This document shows, one piece after another, positions 46,192 through 54,676 of a stretch of 64,000 nt of DNA. Positions within the stretch are counted from its first letter, which is position 1, and the number at the start of each line of letters is the position of its first letter. Source of the DNA: CAWFZT01 sp963820415 (GTDB lineage: Bacteria; Chloroflexota; Anaerolineae; Anaerolineales; Anaerolineaceae). Under the pieces are notes generated by a model. It had not been told where the DNA came from. It saw nothing but the letters and a program-made list of their open reading frames with translations, and did not search any database. The DNA lies in assembly GCA_963820415.1 (NCBI GenBank), contig CAWFZT010000006.1, forward strand, positions 186,001 through 250,000, read 5' to 3'. The translations under genes were made by a program, and so were the position numbers.

Positions 46192-47109
46192 TCAGGCCGG
46201 GAAAACCACTCCCTGGGCGTTGTAGAAGGGCGTGAACAGGCCATCCATGGCGCACTGCCCATAAGCGATGCGGAAGAGGCCGGCCTCTCCCCACCCGGCG
46301 CCCCAGGAGTTCTTGCAGATCCAGCAGACCTGCGACTGGGAATAGCCAACCACCTCCACGCAGTGCGAACCAACCTTGGGCCCGCTGACGTGGCGGTAGA
46401 CCCCGCCGGCGTAAGAAAAGAAGTCGTCGTAGATATCCAGCACGGCCACCAACGGCCCGTGGTGGGTCAGATAGTCCTTGCGGTAGGCATCGAAGAGGGT
46501 CACACCCCAAGACGTGATGGTAAAAACGTGCTGGGCGCGGTCAGGGGCAAGGATGCACTGCGGCGCCCCATTGATAAAAGCCGAGGCATAGGGGAAGTGA
46601 GCCTCGTCGGTCACCCCACGCGTGCGGGCTGACTCGAGCGCCCCCGGCGGAAACCAGCCGCTGCAACTGGCCCCGTGGCTGGAGCAGAAATGCTGGTCGG
46701 CCTCGGACAGGTCGAGCAAAATGCCTTTCTCGATCAAGGCCATTGACTCGATCAGGGCGACCGTAGCAAAGGAAACGCACGAACCGCAGGTACCCTGGTC
46801 TTTGACCGGGGTAACCTTACCGCCGTTCTTGGTGCGCCAATCCACTGCGGGGTCATAGGAAGGCAGGAAACCCTGGACCTCCTGGCTTTGCTGTTTCACG
46901 CTCCTCAGGAAAGCCCGATCCGGCGCAACGCCGAGCAGGGCTTTTTTCTGCTCCAGCGTCAGGTAGGAATGGGGGGTCTGTTTGGCCTGCCAACTGGCGT
47001 TCTTGCTGGCCAATTCTTCTTGCAGCGCTTTCTGCTTCTTTTCAGCCTGGGTCTTTTTGGATGGATTAACTGCGTCCAGGTCAATGGTTGGATGGTCGGG
47101 TCGTGGCAT
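46192..47109 (-). CDS. Papain-family (C1) cysteine peptidase, paired with inhibitor gene
   Basis: This 305-residue protein has a charged, coiled-coil-like N-terminal region (17-60), then the peptidase domain: Q105 and C111 in DQGTCGSCVSF, H249 in GSHCVEVVGY and N267 in ICKNSWGAGWGE. A pro-region-like DWR block (90-92) precedes the active site as in papains. No signal peptide is seen. The upstream gene, ten bases away, is a chagasin-type inhibitor, so the enzyme and its probable inhibitor are co-transcribed. Confidence 0.9.
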   Translation of the reverse strand: MPRPDHPTIDLDAVNPSKKTQAEKKQKALQEELASKNASWQAKQTPHSYLTLEQKKALLGVAPDRAFLRSVKQQSQEVQGFLPSYDPAVDWRTKNGGKVTPVKDQGTCGSCVSFATVALIESMALIEKGILLDLSEADQHFCSSHGASCSGWFPPGALESARTRGVTDEAHFPYASAFINGAPQCILAPDRAQHVFTITSWGVTLFDAYRKDYLTHHGPLVAVLDIYDDFFSYAGGVYRHVSGPKVGSHCVEVVGYSQSQVCWICKNSWGAGWGEAGLFRIAYGQCAMDGLFTPFYNAQGVVFPA

Positions 47110-47119
47110 GTTTCATCCC

Positions 47120-47413
47120 TCAAGGCGTTACGTGAATGGTAAATTTTTTCGTCCTGGCGGACTGTTTTTCCCATTTCCGCTTTAAACCGAAGACCAGTGA
47201 ATAGTCGCCCGGCTGGTGGGAGAGCAGGGTAAACCTTTGCAGCGCAGGTCCGCCAACCTCCTCGGATTGAGCAACCACCTTATTATCCAGCACTTCCAAC
47301 GCCGGTGGAGGCGGTTCGATCTCCCACATATACCCGGCGCCCGGGATGGCCTGCAGGTCAATAGTTAATGGCTGTCCAACGGCGCCCGTCCGTTCGGTAT
47401 TTTCTGGAAGCAT
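47120..47413 (-). CDS. Chagasin-type (I42) cysteine-peptidase inhibitor
   Basis: This 97-residue protein fits the Inhibitor_I42 (chagasin) family, small immunoglobulin-like proteins that block papain-type enzymes with three loops. The loops are recognisable: AIPGAGYMW at 22-30 (the NPTTG-F loop), GGPALQRF at 54-61 (the GxGG loop) and KRKWEK at 78-83 (the RPW-like loop). There is no signal peptide. It is the first gene of the operon with the C1 peptidase, which it probably inhibits. It is the strongest evidence for an intracellular peptidase-inhibitor module here. Confidence 0.82.
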   Translation of the reverse strand: MLPENTERTGAVGQPLTIDLQAIPGAGYMWEIEPPPPALEVLDNKVVAQSEEVGGPALQRFTLLSHQPGDYSLVFGLKRKWEKQSARTKKFTIHVTP

Positions 47414-47440
47414 GGTTTACCTCATTCGTACTGTTAAATA

Positions 47441-47926
47441 TTATAGCACAGGGGGTAAGGACGAAGATTTCACCAGAAAACCCCATTTACCGCGCTGGGT
47501 AACTTCCTCTTTCTGGTTGATGATTTCCACTTCCAGGGTGACCAGCCCGCCGCCCAGGCGCGGCACACGCTTCGTTTCTGTCACCACGCCGCACATGTGA
47601 ATCGTATCGCCCAGATGGATCGGCTGGCTGAACTTCCAGTCGCTGATCTCGCGGAAGGCCAGCACGCTCTCTTCAAGAAAACCCAGGCGCATGGCCAGGG
47701 CCACGGCGATCGACATGCCCAGCAGGCCATGAGCGACGCGCTGGCCGAGGGGATGGCCGGCAGCGTAGACGGCGTCGGTGTGGATGCGTGTCCAGTCGCC
47801 GGTCAGGGCGGCAAAGGCTACCACGTCCGCCTCGGTGATGGTGCGCCCAGGGCTGGTGATGGTCAGTCCAGTTTCGAATTCTTCGAAGTACAGGCTTTTG
47901 CTGGCAGGGGTGATATTTATAGACAT
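47441..47926 (-). CDS. MaoC-like dehydratase/hotdog-fold hydratase
   Basis: This 161-residue protein is a single hotdog-fold MaoC domain. The catalytic Asp and His lie in TGDWTRIHTDAVYA, and VAHGLLGMSIAV is the following conserved block. It would add water to an enoyl-CoA (R-specific hydratase type). Length is typical. The gene stands alone on the minus strand. Confidence 0.88.
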   Translation of the reverse strand: MSINITPASKSLYFEEFETGLTITSPGRTITEADVVAFAALTGDWTRIHTDAVYAAGHPLGQRVAHGLLGMSIAVALAMRLGFLEESVLAFREISDWKFSQPIHLGDTIHMCGVVTETKRVPRLGGGLVTLEVEIINQKEEVTQRGKWGFLVKSSSLPPVL

Positions 47927-47940
47927 GGGAAACTCCAGGG

Positions 47941-47975
47941 ATTGGGGATTGCTGATTTCTGATTGCTGATTGAAG
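47941..47975. repeat. GATTGCTGATT-type intergenic repeat
   Basis: GATTGCTGATT is repeated with small changes, the reverse complement of units at 37453-37501. It lies directly upstream of the MaoC-like gene, between it and the nucleoside kinase gene. Confidence 0.45.
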
Positions 47976-48010
47976 ATTTGAGGTTGAGGATCTGTGTTGA
48001 ATTCTTTGCT

Positions 48011-48613
48011 TTATCTTAAGATCGAGCGGATTTGGTCCGCCAGTTCTGGCAGAACGGAAGCAAACAGGTCGCCGGAAGAGGCGTCCACCACAATCAACGG
48101 GGCAGCGGGTGGGTCATCCCGCAGCCAGTCCGCCAGCAGGCCGTCGATGAGCGGCAGGTCATCCTCCGTAACGATATCCAGGGCGCGCTTGCGTTGAGCG
48201 CGACGCTGCGCCAGCGCCTCCAGTGGAGAGTTTAGCTTCAACACCAGGTCGGGCGGGGCGAGTAGCTCGCGTAGCAGACGATATAGTCGCTGGCATAGAC
48301 CAAAACCGGTCTCATCCAGGTAGCCTTTGGCATAGAACAGGCGGGTGAAGACGTAGAAATCCTGGTCCAGGCCGCCATCCACCACCCCCACCCCTTCTGC
48401 CTGGCGGATCGAGCGCTCCTGTTCGGCGCGCAGCAGCAGGTAGTCGACCTGGTTGGGCAGCGCCTGGCGGCGGTCCTGCATAAAAGCAGCCTGAAAGGAT
48501 CGCTCGGCGTGTTGTTCGAGGAGCTGGTAATAACCCAACTGGTGGCAGAGCAGGCGTGCCAGAGTCGTCTTCCCCGAACCGCAGTTGCCGATGATAGCAA
48601 TCAGTACACCCAT
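48011..48613 (-). CDS. Deoxynucleoside kinase-like P-loop protein
   Basis: The ATG at 48613 gives MGVLIAIIGNCGSGKTT, the usual start of deoxynucleoside kinases; an ATG 21 bases upstream is possible. The 200-residue product has the P-loop GNCGSGKTT, the conserved glutamate after it (QLLEQHAERSF), the DRR-like VDGGLDQDFYVF block and the C-terminal RAQRKRALD lid region. It would phosphorylate deoxynucleosides for salvage. Related AAA-like kinases with other substrates exist, so the substrate is not certain. Confidence 0.8.
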   Translation of the reverse strand: MGVLIAIIGNCGSGKTTLARLLCHQLGYYQLLEQHAERSFQAAFMQDRRQALPNQVDYLLLRAEQERSIRQAEGVGVVDGGLDQDFYVFTRLFYAKGYLDETGFGLCQRLYRLLRELLAPPDLVLKLNSPLEALAQRRAQRKRALDIVTEDDLPLIDGLLADWLRDDPPAAPLIVVDASSGDLFASVLPELADQIRSILR

Positions 48614-48639
48614 AAGGTGATTATAAACGATCATTTAAC

Positions 48640-48668
48640 TTGACATTCTTACGTAATACTGTTATAAT
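48640..48668 (+). promoter_or_regulatory. Perfect sigma-70 consensus promoter with a palindrome in the spacer
   Basis: TTGACA at 48640-48645 and TATAAT at 48663-48668 are separated by exactly 17 bases. The spacer contains the palindrome TTACGTAA (48649-48656). Both hexamers match consensus completely, so an unregulated promoter would be very strong; a MerR-type or other repressor binding the spacer is the likely control. It drives the merR-VWA operon. Confidence 0.8.
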
Positions 48669-48712
48669 ATTAGCATATTTACAGCCCAACTGTCAAATGG
48701 AGGCATGTCCGA

Positions 48713-49385
48713 ATGCTCGACGATCAACTGCTCATCAGCGAGCTGGCCGAAAGGGCTGGCGTCTCAGTACGCACCATCCGCTTCTACATCAGCGAAGGGT
48801 TATTACCCCCGCCGCAGGCGCGGGCGCTATTCCGTCTACGACGAAAAATACCTGACCCGCATCGAGCTGATCAAGCGGCTTAAAAGCGCTTATCTGCCGT
48901 TGAAGGAGATCCGGCGGATAGTGGAATCGCTCTCCAGAGAAGAAATTGAGCGCATGCTGCATAAGTTGAGCGAACCTTCCTCTACCCCATCACCGACCAG
49001 CCCACCGGCGCCCGCTCCCAGCAGTTCGGGGATTCGGGAAGGTGGGCTGCCAGAAGCGCTGGATTACATCTCCAGGGTGCTCCAATCCCAGGCCGCCCCG
49101 GCCAGTAACCCGGCCCCCCCGCTCCCACCGGCGCTGCCGTCCACACCAGCACCGCTGGGCCAAGCCGGGCGGCCCCACGTCGCGGCCAGGGCCAGCCTGT
49201 TCCAGGAAAGCGACAGCCAGCCCGAAGAGAGCGAATTGAGCTGGCGGCGCTACACCATCCAGCCGGGGGTGGAGCTATTAGTCAGTGAAAAAGTCTACCA
49301 CCAGTCGGCGCCGTCGATCCACCGGATCGTGGCGCAAATCAAACAATTATTCTCTACTTTTCCATCCGGAGGGAAAAATGTCTGA
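48713..49385 (+). CDS. MerR-family regulator with Pro-rich linker and C-terminal domain, frameshifted
   Basis: The ATG at 48713 gives MLDDQLLISELAERAG, with GGAGG ten bases upstream, followed by the MerR helix-turn-helix (SVRTIRFYISEGLLP). The frame changes in a CCCCC run at about 48806-48810: removing one C continues RRGRYSVYDEKYLTRIELIKRLK. A long Pro/Ala-rich linker (roughly residues 90-155) leads to a C-terminal domain around WRRYTIQPGVELLVSEKVY. Its last 8 bases overlap the VWA gene. MerR regulators typically act on their own promoter, which fits the palindrome upstream. Confidence 0.82.
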
Positions 49386-50637
49386 ACAGCTTTCTTTCAA
49401 AATCCATGCCGACCTCGATCTGGTCGCCAGCGAAGTGCCGACTCAGCGCGTGCTAGAGCTGGTGGTAATCCCACCCTCCGCCCGCGCTTCAGACTGCCGC
49501 CCGCAGCTCAACCTGGCCCTGGTGATCGACCGCAGCGGTTCGATGAGCGGCGAGAAAATCGACCACGTGCGTCAGGCTGCCGCCCACGTGCTCGATTTGC
49601 TGCAGGAGCAGGACCAGGTGGCCATCGTGGCCTACGACGACACGATTAACGTGCTGTCCCCCAGCCAGCACGTCACCCCCCAGGCACGCGCCAGCTTGAA
49701 GAGTCGCATCCTGGAGCTGATGCCGGGTAACATGACCAACCTGTGCGGTGGCTGGCTGAGCGGCTGTGAAGAGATCGCCCGGGCTGCCCATGGCGCCAGC
49801 GGGCAGCTAAACCGTACCCTGCTGCTGACGGACGGCCTGGCCAACGTAGGCATCACCGACCTGGAAGTTATCGGCCTGCACGCCAGCCAGTTGTTGAACA
49901 AGGGCATTGCCACCTCGACCTTCGGGGTGGGCCTGGACTTCAACGAGCACCTGCTCGAACACATGGCCAACCAGGGCGGCGGGCGCTTCTACTTCATCGC
50001 CGACCCGCACGCCATCCCTTCCATTTTCGTGCAGGAGTTCCAGGAGCTGGCGGCGGTGACTGCCCAGGCGGTGGAAGTAATGCTGCAGATTCCCGCCCAG
50101 GTGGGCGCCAAAGTCCTGGGAAGCTGGCGAAGCGAACAAAACGGGCCGGACCTGCACCTGTGGCTGGGCGACATTCCGGCCAGCCAGCGGCGAGAGGTCT
50201 ACATCCGGCTGTTATTACCCCCGCAAAGCGAGCAAAGCGGGCAGGGCAACCAGGCGGAGTTGGCGATACAGGCCCAGGTGACCGGACGCAGCGAGCAGGG
50301 CGAGTCACTGGCGGCTTCGGCCCAGGTTACCTTCCATTACGCCCCGCGCCTGCAGATGGCTGCTGCGCCAGTGCGTCAGGAGGTGATGCAGCGCTACAGC
50401 CAGGTGGAAATGGCTGACTCAGCCACCGAAGCGCTCAAGCTGGAGCGCGCCGGGCAGCGCCAGAAAGCCAGCCAGTTGATCGGACAAAACCTGGCGGCTG
50501 CTGCGCCTTACCTGGCAAAAGAAGAAAAGGCGCAGTACCAGCAGTTATCTGAGCGCATGTTGCACGGGCTGGATGAGTCAGCCCGCAAGACCAATCACCA
50601 GCAGGCCTACGCCAGCAAGCGACGCCGGTCAGATTAA
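49378..50637 (+). CDS. VWA-domain protein
   Basis: The ATG at 49378 follows GGAGGGAAAA. The 419-residue protein has an N-terminal beta-sandwich-like stretch, then a von Willebrand A domain with a complete MIDAS: D51, S53, S55 in DRSGSMSG, a conserved Thr region in NMTNLCGGW, and LLLTDGLAN. A VIT-like beta domain and a helical tail follow. No signal peptide is visible. VWA proteins bind partners through Mg at the MIDAS; the partner may be the MerR-fused C-terminal domain encoded by the same operon. No AAA or MoxR ATPase is nearby, unlike most bacterial VWA loci. Confidence 0.85.
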   Translation: MSEQLSFKIHADLDLVASEVPTQRVLELVVIPPSARASDCRPQLNLALVIDRSGSMSGEKIDHVRQAAAHVLDLLQEQDQVAIVAYDDTINVLSPSQHVTPQARASLKSRILELMPGNMTNLCGGWLSGCEEIARAAHGASGQLNRTLLLTDGLANVGITDLEVIGLHASQLLNKGIATSTFGVGLDFNEHLLEHMANQGGGRFYFIADPHAIPSIFVQEFQELAAVTAQAVEVMLQIPAQVGAKVLGSWRSEQNGPDLHLWLGDIPASQRREVYIRLLLPPQSEQSGQGNQAELAIQAQVTGRSEQGESLAASAQVTFHYAPRLQMAAAPVRQEVMQRYSQVEMADSATEALKLERAGQRQKASQLIGQNLAAAAPYLAKEEKAQYQQLSERMLHGLDESARKTNHQQAYASKRRRSD

Positions 50638-50640
50638 CCA

Positions 50641-50681
50641 AATAACGTAGGGGAGGGTCTCTGACCCTCCCCTACGTTATT
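50641..50681. terminator. Perfect 19-bp hairpin with GTAG foot (REP-like, bidirectional terminator)
   Basis: Bases 50641-50659 pair perfectly with 50663-50681 around a three-base loop, between the convergent VWA and higA-like genes. The arm contains GTAGGGGAGGGTC, a GTAG foot on a GC-rich hairpin as in REP elements processed by RAYT transposases. The T/A content at the base on both sides gives it a bidirectional terminator character. Either or both roles are possible. Confidence 0.65.
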
Positions 50682-51009
50682 GTGTCAGGTAAGACTGAAT
50701 TCTTTTCAAGACACTGGCCTCGTCTTTTTGGGCAAAATACAAGTCAGAACAGAGCTGCAGGTTCATCCAGAAATCAGGCAACGTTCCAAAATATTTCGCC
50801 AGGCCCAGTGCAGGGGAAGGTGTAATTCCACGCTGCCCATTGACAATATCGTTCACGCGCTGGTAGGGGACATGGATAGCATTCGCTAATTCCGGTTGGG
50901 TTATTTTCATCGGGGCCAGGTATTCTTTCAGTAACATTTCACCCGGGTACGTGGTGGGGCGAGAAGATGGAATACGGACTATAGATATTATCTCCAAAAG
51001 ACCTGGCAT
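50677..51009 (-). CDS. HigA-like XRE-family antitoxin, toxin gene not seen
   Basis: This 110-residue protein resembles HigA/VapI antitoxins: SRPTTYPGEMLLKEYLAP, then an HTH with ITQPELANAIHVPYQRVNDI and NGQRGITPSPALGLAKYFG, and the closing PDFWMNLQLCSDLYFAQ block. Such proteins bind a HigB toxin, normally encoded just upstream, and repress the operon. No HigB frame is recognisable in the 217 bases upstream, so this is an orphan or relic. The stop lies at the base of the terminator hairpin. Confidence 0.82.
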   Translation of the reverse strand: MPGLLEIISIVRIPSSRPTTYPGEMLLKEYLAPMKITQPELANAIHVPYQRVNDIVNGQRGITPSPALGLAKYFGTLPDFWMNLQLCSDLYFAQKDEASVLKRIQSYLTQ

Positions 51010-51226
51010 AATTGGAACTCTGCGACGACGATTTCCAGCCGGAGATGGGCGAAAATGGTGTTCACAAGAAAATTATACTTCAGACGGGGTGTCATAAGGC
51101 ACACTCAGGTGCTCGATAGGCCGGAAAGGGATATGCTACATTATCCCAAAATGCAATTCGTGCGCCGACCCACCTGGTGGGGTCTTCTGGTCTTTCTCAG
51201 ATTGCCCGCAGTGCAACTGCGGTTGA

Positions 51227-52558
51227 TCAACTGGCCGCCACCACCTGGTTGCGGCCGTTGTTTTTGGCCTCGTAAAGGGCGCTGTCGGCGCGGCTGATCA
51301 GGGTGACCAGGTCGAGGCAGTCCACCCCCAGGTGAGCAATGCCCATGCTGGCAGTAATGTTGAGCGGCCCCTTTTCCGTTTCGACCGGCGTAGAAGCAAT
51401 GTGCTGGCGAACGCGTTCGGCGATGCGCAGGGCATCCTGTGGATTGGTTTCCACCAGCAAGAAGATAAACTCATCCCCGCCAAAACGGCCGATCGAATCG
51501 ATCGCCCGTACCTGGCTCAGGCAGCGCGCCGCCAGCTCGTCCAGCACCTGGTTGCCGGCGATGTGCCCGTACGTGTCATTGACCAGCTTAAAGTTGTCAA
51601 TATCCAGCATGATAATGGTCATGTCGTGGTGAAAGCGGATGGCGCGCTGGAATTCAAGCTCGGCCTCCCTCATAAAGTGCTCGCGCGTGCCAAGCCCGGT
51701 CAGACTATCGATATTCAGGTTCTGTTCGAGGATGCGCGAACGTTCAAGCAAGTCCGCCCGCTGGATGGTCAGGGCGGTCTGGTGGCTAATCGCAACGGCC
51801 AACTGCACATCGTTCTCATCGAACGGGCGGGCTGCCGGATCGGTCTTGTAAACGTAGATCAAGGCTACCACCAGGTCTTCCACGACCACAGGCACGCATA
51901 AAATGGAGCGGATGCGCAGAAGCAGGGCGCTCGGGCTGGGGATCTGCTCGGACAGGGCGACCAGGTCGGGGATCACCACCACCGAGCGCTGATCGATCGC
52001 CTGCCGGGCAATCGAGGTGGGGAAACCCAGCTCGCCCAGTTGGTCGAACGCCTCGGCCAGGATGACCTCACATTTCTCAGCCCCCATCGCATCGAGCAGC
52101 AGCTTCGCTACTTCCTGTATGGCGGTTTTCAAATCGAGAATGGTATTCAGCCGGCTGGCTACCTCATATAACAAGACCGCGTGCTGGTCTAGGGAGGCCA
52201 ACAGCAGGTCACGCGTCAGCGGGCGCGTCTTCGACAGGGCAGAGACGAGCTCGGCCCCGTTCTTGTCACTGCGAAAAGACACGCTGGCGACCTGCTGGCC
52301 AATCCGGATTTGATCGCCGCTGTGCAGGGCGAGCGGTTGAGCCAGGCGCTGGTGGTTGACGAAAGTCCCGTTGGTGCTGTCCAAATCTGTGATGACCAGG
52401 CTGCCATCATGGCAATAGATCTCGGCATGCCGGCGGGAAGCCAATTCGTCTAAGATGACGACATCGTTATCCGGCTGGCGTCCTAAGGTGTTCTTCCCCG
52501 GTTTGATCCTGTAATTAACCGGGCGTCTTGAAGGAGAGCGAAGAGTTAGGGTCCACAT
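51227..52558 (-). CDS. FHA-GAF-GGDEF diguanylate cyclase
   Basis: The ATG at 52558 (MWTLTLRSPS) is the best start. The 443-residue protein has an FHA domain at about 20-95 (LGRQPDND, SRRHAE, DSTNGTFVN), a GAF domain at about 130-270, and a C-terminal GGDEF domain with the catalytic RFGGDEF. An RxxD inhibitory site (RAID) lies exactly five residues before GGDEF, so product inhibition is expected. It would make c-di-GMP from two GTP. Such FHA-sensing cyclases suggest control by Ser/Thr phosphorylation. The gene is divergent from the LCP gene. Confidence 0.93.
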   Translation of the reverse strand: MWTLTLRSPSRRPVNYRIKPGKNTLGRQPDNDVVILDELASRRHAEIYCHDGSLVITDLDSTNGTFVNHQRLAQPLALHSGDQIRIGQQVASVSFRSDKNGAELVSALSKTRPLTRDLLLASLDQHAVLLYEVASRLNTILDLKTAIQEVAKLLLDAMGAEKCEVILAEAFDQLGELGFPTSIARQAIDQRSVVVIPDLVALSEQIPSPSALLLRIRSILCVPVVVEDLVVALIYVYKTDPAARPFDENDVQLAVAISHQTALTIQRADLLERSRILEQNLNIDSLTGLGTREHFMREAELEFQRAIRFHHDMTIIMLDIDNFKLVNDTYGHIAGNQVLDELAARCLSQVRAIDSIGRFGGDEFIFLLVETNPQDALRIAERVRQHIASTPVETEKGPLNITASMGIAHLGVDCLDLVTLISRADSALYEAKNNGRNQVVAAS

Positions 52559-52757
52559 GGTTGGGTATCTGACCGGTAAAACATTGAAATTTGACCATAT
52601 AAAAAAATTATAATGATCTGCGGTGTAATATCGTAGCAAAGAGAGGTTACTTCCTGATCCAGCTTTATTATATAGCAAAATTAAGCAAGAGTTATACCAA
52701 TCTAAAATCCTCTTCCATGTGAAAATCCTGAGATCCGATGTGGCAAGGTATATAGGC

Positions 52758-53936
52758 ATGCCCAGACCTTGGACTAGAAAATGGCACGATTCCCGCAACT
52801 ATGCAGAAACGATTGCGAGGGATGAGGTTATGGATGAAGCTGTGGATGACACGATCGAACGATTGCAGCGCGAGGAACGCCGCCGAAGCCGCCTGGCAGC
52901 CCGGCGCAGGAACTGGTTCGGCTGGGGCAACTTGCACAGCATCTCTGCTACGGCAGTGAAACGACCGCTCACCCGGCCGATGGTGCGCCAGCGCTTGAAC
53001 TGGAACGTCGCTGCTATGGCGCCGGTTTTCTTTGCCGCGCCTTTGCTGGCGCTAATGATTATCCTGTTCGTTAACCTTTGGCCGCACACCCACCCCACGG
53101 TTTCTACCCACGCCCCTCCGGCTAGCGCCCAGCCGAAAAACCTCCCGGCCCTGGCAGTCGCTCCTGCCAGCGGGAAGACCATCTTGCTGCTGTTGGGCAC
53201 AGACCAGCGGCAGGGCGACAAAGGCTTCCGTACTGACGTGATCGTGCTGGTGTCGATCGACGCTGATAATGGCCAGGTCAGTGCGGTATCCTTCCCGCGC
53301 GACATGTGGGTAAAAGTGCCGGCCCTGTATGAGATGAAGATCAACTCGATCATGCAACTGGGCGGGTTCGACGCAATGGCAGGCATGTTCAAAGCCAACT
53401 TCGGGGTCAAGCCAGACTATTACGTCCTGACCAACTTCGAAGGGTTCAGCAAATTCATCGACCTGCTGAAAGGCGTCGATGTGCAAGTGGCGCAAACACT
53501 AAAAGATGCTTGCGACCTGCCTATGGCAGTCAAAGGCGACTGCTCGGTCAAGCCGGGCACAGTATGGATGGAAGGCACCGAGGCGCTGTGGTACGTGCGC
53601 TCACGCGAGACCTCCAGCGATTTTGACCGGCTGCGCCGGGTGCAGGAAGTCCTGGTGGCGATCTTCAAGAAGATGATGACCCGCAACGTCATCGACAAGA
53701 TCCCTCAGTTCCAGGCCGCCCTCAAGGGAAACGTAGAAACCAATGTGCCCTTCACGAAGGTGCTGCCCATGGTGCCGGTGGCCGACAAGGTGTTCAACGA
53801 CACTTCGCTGATTAAGCAGTTTGCCATCACCGAGGACCAGTCGACCCCTTATATCTCATGGAACGGTGAGTGGGTTTTGTTGCCGGACTACCAGGCCATC
53901 CACGATGTGCTGGCGCAGGCCGGGTTCTTCAAGTAA
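52758..53936 (+). CDS. LytR-CpsA-Psr (LCP) family protein
   Basis: The ATG at 52758 has AAGG nine bases upstream. The 392-residue protein has a basic N-terminal cytosolic part, one transmembrane helix at about residues 90-112, and an extracytoplasmic LCP domain with LLLGTDQRQGDKGFRTD and SFPRDMWVKVP, which hold the acidic and Arg residues that bind the polyprenyl-phosphate substrate. LCP enzymes attach cell-wall polymers to peptidoglycan. It sits divergent from a diguanylate cyclase. It is a plausible partner for the glycosyltransferase island, but distance makes this speculative. Confidence 0.92.
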   Translation: MPRPWTRKWHDSRNYAETIARDEVMDEAVDDTIERLQREERRRSRLAARRRNWFGWGNLHSISATAVKRPLTRPMVRQRLNWNVAAMAPVFFAAPLLALMIILFVNLWPHTHPTVSTHAPPASAQPKNLPALAVAPASGKTILLLLGTDQRQGDKGFRTDVIVLVSIDADNGQVSAVSFPRDMWVKVPALYEMKINSIMQLGGFDAMAGMFKANFGVKPDYYVLTNFEGFSKFIDLLKGVDVQVAQTLKDACDLPMAVKGDCSVKPGTVWMEGTEALWYVRSRETSSDFDRLRRVQEVLVAIFKKMMTRNVIDKIPQFQAALKGNVETNVPFTKVLPMVPVADKVFNDTSLIKQFAITEDQSTPYISWNGEWVLLPDYQAIHDVLAQAGFFK

Positions 53937-54003
53937 CGGCGGGGTACGGCAAATCCCATTAAGCTATACACTCAATGAGCTTATTCTTGCTAAAATATAG
54001 GCT

Positions 54004-54542
54004 ATGCCGATCACCATCTATCACCGGCGATCAATCCGCATCCAGGGCTTTGATTACGGTCAACCTGGCGCATATTTCATCACTATATGCGCCTGGCAAA
54101 AAAAACAAATCTTTGGTGAAAAAAACCGGGCAAAATGATCCTTTCCAAAGTGGGGGAAATCGCCAGGAAAGAATTAGAAAAGCTTTCCCGAAGATTTCCG
54201 AGAATTTCTGTGGATGGATTTGTCGTCATGCCAAACCATATCCACGCCCTTATCACCATTTCAGCGGATAGCGCGTCCCCGAACCCGGACACGTCGGATA
54301 ACCTTGAAGGATTCAAGCATCCTGTCCCTGGGTCTATCCCGAACATCGTGCGTTCTTACAAGGCAGCCGTAACCCAAAGAGTGTCTGTTTTGCATGACGC
54401 GTCAGTATCTGTGGTTTGGCAACGAAATTACTACGAACATGTGGTTAGAAATGAAAATGAGCGAGAGCGGATTTTTGCGTACATAGTTTCCAATCCTGTG
54501 CGGTGGGATTCGGATGAGGAAAATCCGGGAAGTGTTAAGTAG
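54004..54542 (+). CDS. REP-associated tyrosine transposase (RAYT, Y1 family), frameshifted
   Basis: Read together, two frames form a 180-residue Y1 transposase. The first (MPITIYHRRSIRIQGFDYG, PGAYFITICAWQ) stops at TGA in a run of A near 54131; adding one A joins it to MILSKVGEIAR. The catalytic HUH motif is PNHIHAL, and the tyrosine lies in the YYEHVVRNENERERI segment. RAYTs move or copy REP hairpins. Two REP-like inverted repeats follow the gene, one starting with a GTAG tetranucleotide. The single A-run indel may be a sequencing error. Confidence 0.85.
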
Positions 54543-54676
54543 GGGCACAACGAGCAGTTACAACCGACCCAATTAAACACTATGCAGTTGTGCCCCGGCA
54601 TGGAATAGGCGGATCCCATATTTGGGCACGGCTGTGTGATTGTTATTTATGGGTCACGAAAATGCCCGCCGTGCCC
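54538..54676. repeat. REP-like inverted repeats downstream of the RAYT gene
   Basis: The first repeat starts with GTAG (54538-54541) and pairs GGGGCACAAC (54542-54551) with GTTGTGCCCC (54587-54596). The second pairs GGGCACGGC (54624-54632) with GCCGTGCCC (54668-54676). Both are GC-rich stems with loops of 35 bases, and the first has the GTAG foot recognised by RAYTs in Escherichia coli. Confidence 0.55.
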
